DNA from: Henricia sp. BOLD:AAB3569
Taxonomy: Eukaryota; Echinodermata; Asteroidea; Spinulosida; Echinasteridae
Reading direction: 5' to 3'
Assembly: GCA_037783545.1 (NCBI GenBank)
Contig: JBBELK010000683.1
Span: 248,001-312,000 of the forward strand
Length of the DNA: 64,000 bases
The notes below the pieces were generated by a model. It was not told the origin of the DNA and made no database searches. It worked only from the letters and a program-made list of their open reading frames with translations. Of the stretch, positions 59,101-64,000 are shown piece by piece. A program made the position numbers and the translations under genes. The first letter of the stretch is position 1. Every line of letters begins with the position of its first letter.

Positions 59101-60348
59101 AAATGCATGATACCACGACGCGACTCATGTGATGCAAAGCTAGCTGAGAATCTCGATCGCTGGTGTCCGTTACGAAAACACAACGTACTACAAACGTAAT
59201 TGGTATCCTGCATTCAGCAATCTCTTTTGCGTGTCCGATACAAACTTCATACGTTGAGAAAAAGTGTTTCTGTATTTCCTCTACTTTCTGCAACTTCTCT
59301 ACTTACTGCAACTATCTAGCGACACTTTGTCATTATCATACAGCTTAGTTTTTAGTTGTTATATCAAGGATTTCGGAGTGTCATTCAACGATTTCCGACA
59401 TAGCATAAGTTGACATTATTTCGTCGTGAAGAGAAGTTGACGAAGACGAAGTAGCCAAGTCGACGGAGTTGTCTTCGTGTGAAAAGATGGCAAACGAAGT
59501 TCGTGGGCGCTCGTGGAGCAACGACAAACTGGCGAAGTTTTTGGACGTTTGGGCCAGCGCAAAAATAATGGCTAAACTGGACGGAACATCTCGGAATTCT
59601 GCTGCGTTAGCTTGACCTTTGACTGCAACTTCTGGCTCCGCGCTCGGGATCAACAACAGATATAAACGCGGCACTCGAGACCATTGCGGTTAACCTCAAC
59701 ACATTCTTATCAGGGGGTCAATCTTGATCCCGAGCTCGGGACCAGTGTAAACACGGTGTTAATCAACCAATAATGGTAATTTATGTGGTATGTTGGTGAC
59801 CCCAAAAAAGTAATGATTGTCTGTACAGTATGTTAAAGTTGTCAGACGTATGTGTGGGCAGGGATAACTGGAGTGGTCTAATAATAATAATAATGAATAT
59901 TTGTAATGCGCTGGTATCCATCAAAAAGATGCTCAGGGCGCAGCAACACACAAGTATGAAAAACACATGTAAATATCACAACCAAGGTACTAAAATATTA
60001 AATTAATATAATTTTATAAAATATGTTTTAAGGGATGATTCTAAACATGAATGTAATTTCGTACTGCCACTCAAAACTGTTTCAAAAAGTCAAATGAAAA
60101 GTCTAAGTCAGTTGAAAAAAATGCTATCATTTTGTGAAATGTTGGGTCATTGGAAATGATACAATGGACGACTTACCTTTAAATCCCGGAGTGAACTTTG
60201 CAATTTCTGGAGGCAGAGTTTCATAAAAATGAAGTTCGGTTGGCGTCACCGGTTTGCAAACTGTAGCCTCATCATATTTCATGACCCCTGTGTGACCTCC
60301 GACCTGGTGCACAAATGGCACAAGGGTCACACACTCTTTAGTTTCCAT
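56177..60348 (-). CDS. IP6K: Inositol hexakisphosphate kinase, complete four-exon gene
   Basis: Exons on the minus strand are 60348-60177, 58504-58115, 57335-57160 and 56611-56177. They join in frame (172+390+176+435 bases) to 390 residues. Donors are GTAAGT, GTATCC and GTACAG; acceptors are CTATTCAG, ATCTCACAG and CATGCACAG. The protein phosphorylates InsP6 to pyrophosphate forms in this family. Seen: N-terminal PFVHQVGGHTGVMKYDE and FYETLPPE; a variable linker in exon 2; NRLQLARMR; the inositol-binding signature PCILDMKLG (202-210, PxxxDxKxG); LGLRLCGMQ; CHNKYDGRRL; SLLLMYEG (317-323); the metal-binding MIDFA (347-351); and YGLSNL near the C terminus. Vertebrate IP6Ks are 410-441 residues. 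The usual GY before the last motif is GC here. The start is the first ATG of the frame. Splice sites and homology agree, so the model is strong. Confidence 0.93.
56887..57134. mobile_element. GATCCGAGATAGA repeat, copy B, interrupted by a nested MITE (IP6K intron 3)
   Basis: Left part (CAGCTACATGATCCGAGATA, TTTTCAGTCTAACTC) and right part (TTTTTCAGTCTCTGTAGT, TGTCTAAACCTAGCC) match 42837-42996. Between them lies 56971-57095, a copy of the TAGACCGTATCGAATAGC MITE. Confidence 0.65.
56971..57095. mobile_element. TA(G/A)ACCGTATC(G/A)AATAGC MITE, copy in IP6K intron 3
   Basis: Left end TAAACCGTATCAAATAGCTG and right end CAGCTATTCTATTACACC are decayed mirrors. The interior shares GTGCAACCATACATGTCC with the 30670-30815 copy. 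Confidence 0.7.
57585..57939 (+). mobile_element. TTAA-flanked MITE, ATTGTATCATTTGCAA family, copy in IP6K intron 2
   Basis: TTAA (57581-57584), then AGGCCCATTGTATCATTTGC; the right end GAAATGATACATAGAGCCT is followed by TTAA (57940-57943). 355 bp, no ORF. The right TTAA is also the left TTAA of the next element. Confidence 0.85.
57944..58076. mobile_element. TTAA hairpin MITE (family A), copy 4, in IP6K intron 2
   Basis: Starts AGGCACAGGCTCGTCAGC and ends ACCTGTGGCT before TTAA (58077-58080). The core ATACGCAGCTCCATAGC / GGCATGGAGCTGCATAT is present. It ends only 38 bp from the 3' end of IP6K exon 2 (58115). Confidence 0.85.
58761..59759. mobile_element. ACCGTGTTTACAC element with GAGCTC palindromes and a Myb/SANT fragment (IP6K intron 1)
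   Basis: Starts ACCGTGTTTACACTTGATCC and ends with AGTGTAAACACGGT. The palindrome ATCCCGAGCTCGGGAT, or its half, recurs several times near both ends (58781-58813, 58909-58922, 59728-59742), as transposase-binding sites would. Its interior holds the coding fragment 59487-59615. No full transposase. An inverted, shorter copy is at 61691-62146. Confidence 0.75.
59487..59615 (+). pseudogene. Myb/SANT-like DNA-binding domain fragment inside a transposable element
   Basis: An ATG-initiated frame of 42 codons reads like the N-terminal part of the trihelix-type Myb/SANT domain found in transposon-encoded and domesticated proteins: RGRSW, FLDVWASAKI and KLDGTSRN match the WS..E...LL.LW....I...LDG..RN pattern. 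The frame stops right after that (TGA 59613-59615) where the next helix should begin, so the fragment is truncated or is an exon that has lost its splice site. PIF/Harbinger transposons carry a second protein of this kind; that link is inference. Confidence 0.6.
59878..59943 (-). repeat. SINE 3' end with ATT tail (IP6K intron 1)
   Basis: On the minus strand GCGCCCTGAGCATC...GGATACCAGCGCATTACAAAT runs into ATTATTATTATT. The same end is seen at 62904 with TTTGTATAGCGC, so both are 3' ends of one class of SINE-like repeat. Confidence 0.6.
60130..60180 (-). mobile_element. MITE end overlapping the IP6K exon-1 splice donor
   Basis: From the exon end, the minus strand reads TTTAAAG|GTAAGTCGTC then CATTGTATCATTTCCAATGA. 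This matches the ends of the TTAA-flanked family (TTAAAGG plus CATTGTATCATTTGCAATGA) with a short insert, as also seen at 32262. No opposite end was found, so the copy may be truncated. Confidence 0.5.
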
Positions 60349-60713
60349 TGGTTTTTTGGTCAAGTGAGTAGTGTGGCATGGAAGGAATCCAGGAATGTCG
60401 GAGCGTCAAGCCGTGTCCACTGAGTAGAATTTAGGCTTTAAAATACAAGACCTAGGAATCAACTATCATTTCCCTGTGGGAAAGAACAGATAACGAGAGT
60501 CCAGTTTAAAGTGAACCACCACCACCCCTTCCATTGTTTCCCCATTGTGTCAAATATCCAAGGAATTTCCTTTCGGGGGAGAGGGAGGGGGCAGGGGAGT
60601 CGTGCAAGGGGGGTTAACAAAAGGAAAGAGTGTGTTGAGGTACATGTATATAGCGGTAAGCAGTAAGGGGAGTTCATTCAGTCTCATATCGTGCAGCATT
60701 GGGTTCAATAATA
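60349..60713. other. IP6K upstream region
   Basis: Must hold the 5' UTR and promoter of IP6K. No core promoter motif is certain. A short G-rich run (60574-60612) is present. Confidence 0.4.
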
Positions 60714-60762
60714 CAGTGAAACATGCTATTAAGGCCATCTTGATAAACAGGACACCTGCTTA

Positions 60763-61130
60763 TACACCAATCCGGTAATAAGGTCTTCTTCCCTGTACAT
60801 CCGCCATAGCTGGGGGGCTTCCACTGAATGAACTGTATGTTTTTGTTGTTGCTGAAGCTGCATTTGTTTACTTCGAACAAGTTGCGCGTCTTTAGCTTTG
60901 TAGGGTTGTGTGCGCGCGAAGGCGGGCGCGTCGCGTGTACGCAAAGGCGGGCGCGTCGCGTGTACGCAAAGGCGGGCGCGTCGCGTATACGCGAAGGAGG
61001 CTTGTTCGTGCATGTAATGGACATGTAATTTTCGTTCTAACAGCAACACAAAACGCACAGCCCATGCACTGGACGCCCCCCAGCTATGGCGGATATGCAG
61101 GGAGGAGATCTTAGTTACCGGATTGGTGTA
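60763..61130. mobile_element. TACACCAATCCGG element nested in the pogo-like MITE
   Basis: Left end TACACCAATCCGGTAATAAG and right end TTACCGGATTGGTGTA are inverted. Arms of about 55 bp continue through CCGCCATAGCTGGGGGGC / GCCCCCCAGCTATGGCGG. The target was TA (or TATA). A 25-bp tandem unit lies inside. No transposase. Confidence 0.85.
60918..61000 (+). repeat. 25-bp GC-rich tandem repeat, 3.3 units
   Basis: The unit AAAGGCGGGCGCGTCGCGTG (followed by TACGC) repeats three times with few changes and then fades into GCGAAGGAGG. It is CpG-dense and lies inside the nested element. Confidence 0.85.
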
Positions 61131-61261
61131 TAGTGGCCACCCACCGTTGGTCCCAAATGCCATGTGTATAATGCTTAAGAAATCTCTATAAAGAGGCCAC
61201 CGCTTTATAGTGGCCATTTTTTCACGGTCCCGAGGGTGGCCACTATAGACAAGTTCCACTG

Positions 61262-61690
61262 TATGCAAATACAGTCCCTATTCATACACATGCATTAGAC
61301 CAGTTCAACTGGGCCTCTTGAGTCTAAACTGTTAGTTGGAAGGGTGCCAACCTACTTACCGGTACATGTATGCTTTCAGATTCTCGTTTTCAAAGGAGAT
61401 TTGAAACACATACGTAACTGGCACCATCCAATCGTCAGTTTGCATTGTATAGAACTGATTCAGGAGACCCAAATGAACCGTTCTAAGGCATGATAGAGTC
61501 TATGGTTAATCACACTTCTGTGGTACTTACGTCTGTATCAGTTGCATGTAAAGTCCAATCCCTAAATATTACGTTGCTTTACATAGCCTACATTGTAAGA
61601 TTAGTAGGGACTGTAAATATATACCGGTACTCAGAAAGAATACCATTCCAATAAGAAAACCTAACGCAGTTAAAAATAAGATACTCTATC
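61262..61690. other. No gene recognised
   Basis: Unidentified sequence between two elements. Confidence 0.4.
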
Positions 61691-62146
61691 ACCGTGTTTA
61701 CACTAGTCCCGCGCTCGGTATCAAGATTGGTCCCCTGATAAGAATGCGTCAGTGTTAACCGCAATGATCCTGAGTGCCATGTTTACATTCTGTAGTTGAT
61801 CTCGAGCGCGGTGCCAGAAGTTGCAGTCAAAGGTCATGCTCTGCGGGTGCATGTACTGATCAATGTGTGCATGGGTTGTGCATGTACAGTGTACAAGGCC
61901 ACTTGAATTTCGCGTGCTTTACCCCGCTACGGCTGTGGCGCGGCTGTGGCAGGTTGCTGTAAGGATTAATTGCTTATCTAACCGCAAACTGATCCAGAGC
62001 ACGGGATCGAACCCTCCGCCAACGTGAGACCAAAATCTTGGGGTCTGATCCGGGGCCAATTTGGTCCTGAGAGCGTTTACACTCAGTTTGTGATCCGGGG
62101 CTGATCCCGAGCTCGGTGTTCGACCCCGAGCTCGGGATCAAGTGTA
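61691..62146. mobile_element. ACCGTGTTTACAC element, inverted shorter copy
   Basis: Its left end matches the reverse complement of the right end of 58761-59759 (CCTGATAAGAATG, TTAACCGCAATG, GAAGTTGCAGTCAAAGGTCA). Its right end (CCGAGCTCGGTGTTCGACCC, GAGCTCGGGATCAAGTGTAA) matches that copy's left end. The Myb/SANT fragment is missing, and the last bases of the right terminus have decayed. Confidence 0.75.
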
Positions 62147-62903
62147 AGGCTAATGAAATTAGTTTCCCGCATGTGATTTTGACCCCGCAGCGAATAATTT
62201 CATTATTCCCAAATTTCATTATTTATTCCCAAATTTCATTATTTTGCAAAATATGGAAAAATTAGATGCAAACTACTCCCAAGGGAAACGTTTCCATTTC
62301 AGTTGTGCAATCGTGATCTGTGTTTTGCAGCTTTTGTGTTTGCTCTTTCAGTTTCATAACCAGACATCTCCTTTTGTCATTTCGAATGATTTTGTCATCT
62401 CAACTTCAAACACAAGCTAGGCCTGGTACACATGTAACTCAATAGAATTGATACTGGCACCAAACTATTTCTGGGCGAGTTTAGAGCCTGAATAATCAGT
62501 TTCTAAATGTCAGTTTGTGTATTGTGTAAAGGATTGTATTTTTCCTGGATTAAATAATAAATAATGAAAAATTAAAGAAAAAAAATAACAAAACTTGATA
62601 AATAGTAATCTAATTTCATTGGCCTAAACAGGGTGCACATTTTGGACAATTTATGTTGTCCTTATCAGGCTTGTGTATGTTGTCTGTTCAACAGTGATCT
62701 AGTACAAGGCCTACATGTAGTAATGTTTGCATTTCTCGGTCAATAAACCCATAAAACCTTTGTCAAGATTATTTTCTAAAAGAGTAAATATTCAGGAGTG
62801 TTTTACTACTTTTAAAACTTTTTACACAGTATAACCTTTATATATTTATTGGTTATCTCATTGAACATGTTGAAGGATTTCAAGCCTATCCCTCTGACCG
62901 GGT
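62147..62903. other. AT-rich repeat-containing stretch
   Basis: Contains a direct repeat of TTATTCCCAAATTTCATTAT near 62210-62240. A segment at 62604-62631 (AGTAATCTAATTTCATTGGC) recurs at 63908-63937 in similar AT-rich context, so it is part of a dispersed repeat. Confidence 0.5.
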
Positions 62904-63356
62904 TTAATAATAATAATGATGATTAGATTTGTATAGCGCACATATCCACCCTGCAGGGTACTCCTAGCGCTGTTGCCATTATTACCGCTGCCATCAGGGA
63001 ATCATCAGAACCATTTCGCTTCAACTACATGTAGGTGGCTGCTGGTCAGGCGCACAACCCTATCAGCAGTTAGATTGTGGCATTCCCCTTAACAGCTTCC
63101 CATATATCGCTTGGGTTTATGAGGCAACTGGGATTAAAGGCACAGGCTCGTCAGCAATGCGCGCCCGCCAAATGTGTGCCACGCAATACGCAGCTCCATA
63201 GCAAAGGCATGGAGCTGCGTGTTTCGAGCACGAATTTGGCGGGCGCGCATTGCTGACGAGCCTGTGCCTTTAAGTGCCTTGCCCAGGGACACAGACACGT
63301 TGGTCGAAGTGGGGCTCGAACCCGGACCTCTGATTGGGAGTCCCGCTTAAAAATGT
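62904..63356 (-). mobile_element. tRNA-derived SINE-like element, interrupted by a hairpin MITE
   Basis: Read on the minus strand, a tRNA-like head (GGTCCGGGTTCGAGCCCC, a B box, at 63329-63312) is followed by a conserved body containing CCCTGGGCAAGGCAC. The tail has GCGCTATACAAATC and an ATT-type repeat (62923-62904). The body is split by family-A copy 5. Removing the insert and one TTAA gives the continuous CTGGGATTAAGTGCCTTGCC, the form seen in related animal repeats. Confidence 0.65.
63138..63269. mobile_element. TTAA hairpin MITE (family A), copy 5, nested in a SINE
   Basis: The best-preserved copy: AGGCACAGGCTCGTCAGC to its mirror GCTGACGAGCCTGTGCCT, flanked by TTAA at 63134-63137 and 63270-63273. 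132 bp, with arms meeting at a loop around AGCAAAGGC. Confidence 0.92.
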
Positions 63357-63480
63357 GTCTAGTCTGCGTACAAAGGAATACCAATGCGCATTGGTTACCA
63401 GACGTGATCTAAAATAAGTTATTTTTAGATCCCGTCTGGTAACCAATGCGCATTGGTATTCCTTTGTACACAGACTAGAC
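63357..63480. mobile_element. Nearly perfect hairpin element, 124 bp
   Basis: GTCTAGTCTGCGTACAAAGG at left mirrors CCTTTGTACACAGACTAGAC at right. The arms of about 57 bp differ at very few sites and include CCAATGCGCATTGG, itself palindromic. The loop is AAATAAGTTATTT. It lies directly against the head of the SINE. Confidence 0.85.
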
Positions 63481-64000
63481 TAGACACAGACTAGACACAT
63501 AGTATATTTTTGAACACAACAAGACATCAACGGCTAGGCTGTAAGCATACCGGTTTGTTTCGCTGGAATTGTTGGCTAAATATTCATAGTGGCTGGTTAT
63601 ATTTCCCTCAAGGACCTGTGTAGTGGTTATGCCTGACAAGGTTTGGGTGAGTCCCAGGGGGGAATTAGTGTGTCACGGTGAGAAAATGACATTTGTATTG
63701 TCCCGTTTTGTGATAGCGTGTTCATGTTCTTAAACCTTCTCAGCTCTACTGTTGAAAAGACCACATCCCAATGAAAAATGATAAAGCAAGAGCTGAGACT
63801 ATCTTAGCTACATGTGTAACGGGTTGCATTTTTCATTGATAAGAAATAATGAATAATATATAATGGAAAAAAACCTCATCAAAATTTGAAAAGTGGTTGA
63901 CGAGAAACTAGTAATCTAATTTCATTGGCCTAAACCGGATGGACATGGCCTAGCCCTACAAATAGGGCTGTAAATCTGACTTATTACAGTCGCAAATCAC
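63481..64000. other. No gene recognised
   Basis: Only the dispersed repeat shared with 62604-62631 (at 63908-63937) is recognisable. Confidence 0.4.

Larger units (their letters stand above)
60714..61261. mobile_element. Pogo/Tigger-like MITE carrying a nested insertion
   Basis: Starts CAGTGAAACATGCTATTAAG and ends AAGTTCCACTG, with TA flanks, matching 28950-29129 on both sides of a 368-bp insertion (60763-61130). The joined flanks give CCTGCTTATAGTGGCCACCC, equal to the uninterrupted sister apart from one base. Confidence 0.85.

Overview
This is animal nuclear DNA. Three things show it: spliced genes with GT-AG introns, long gene-poor stretches full of small inverted-repeat transposons, and proteins of animal families (a microsomal CYP2-type P450, ZC3H10-like CCCH zinc-finger proteins, an inositol hexakisphosphate kinase). 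The many ACATGTA-type words, SINEs with (ATT)n tails and many MITE families suggest a marine invertebrate, most likely a deuterostome such as an echinoderm, lancelet or hemichordate. That placement is inference; no species can be named from the sequence alone.

Layout. 1-490: first coding exon of a P450 on the minus strand, whose remaining exons lie beyond the left edge. 490-22,800: no convincing gene; a decayed LINE 3' end (10.5-11.3 kb), a 493-bp hairpin element (16.0-16.5 kb) and several MITEs. 22.8-23.2 kb: a small unrecognised single-pass membrane protein. 23.2-37.5 kb: mostly MITEs, with two weak exon candidates (25.8 and 35.4 kb). 37.5-45.8 kb: a tandem array of three minus-strand genes with uninterrupted coding regions, all related to ZC3H10 but with different finger arrangements: the ZC3H10 orthologue itself, an SR-rich paralogue and a four-finger paralogue. 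A purine-rich minisatellite and a cluster of hairpins lie between the second and third. 46-56 kb: repeats, including a 1.1-kb pogo-like element with a second element nested in it and a foldback element with arrays of a 16-bp unit at both ends. 56.2-60.3 kb: a complete four-exon IP6K gene on the minus strand, 390 codons when spliced, with MITEs in all three introns. 60.4-64 kb: nested MITEs and a SINE interrupted by a TTAA-targeting hairpin element.

The notable theme is layered DNA transposition. Two nested insertions can be dated relative to their hosts because the host sequence is readable on both sides (a pogo-like MITE with an uninterrupted sister copy, and a SINE). Four sequence families sit between TTAA sites and begin AGG, and two of them lie back to back sharing one TTAA. 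Another family leaves 4-bp duplications. Two opposite-facing copies of an element rich in a GAGCTC palindrome flank IP6K exon 1, and one of them carries a Myb/SANT-like coding fragment. No database search or computation was possible; family names rest on recognised motifs and on copies compared within the window.
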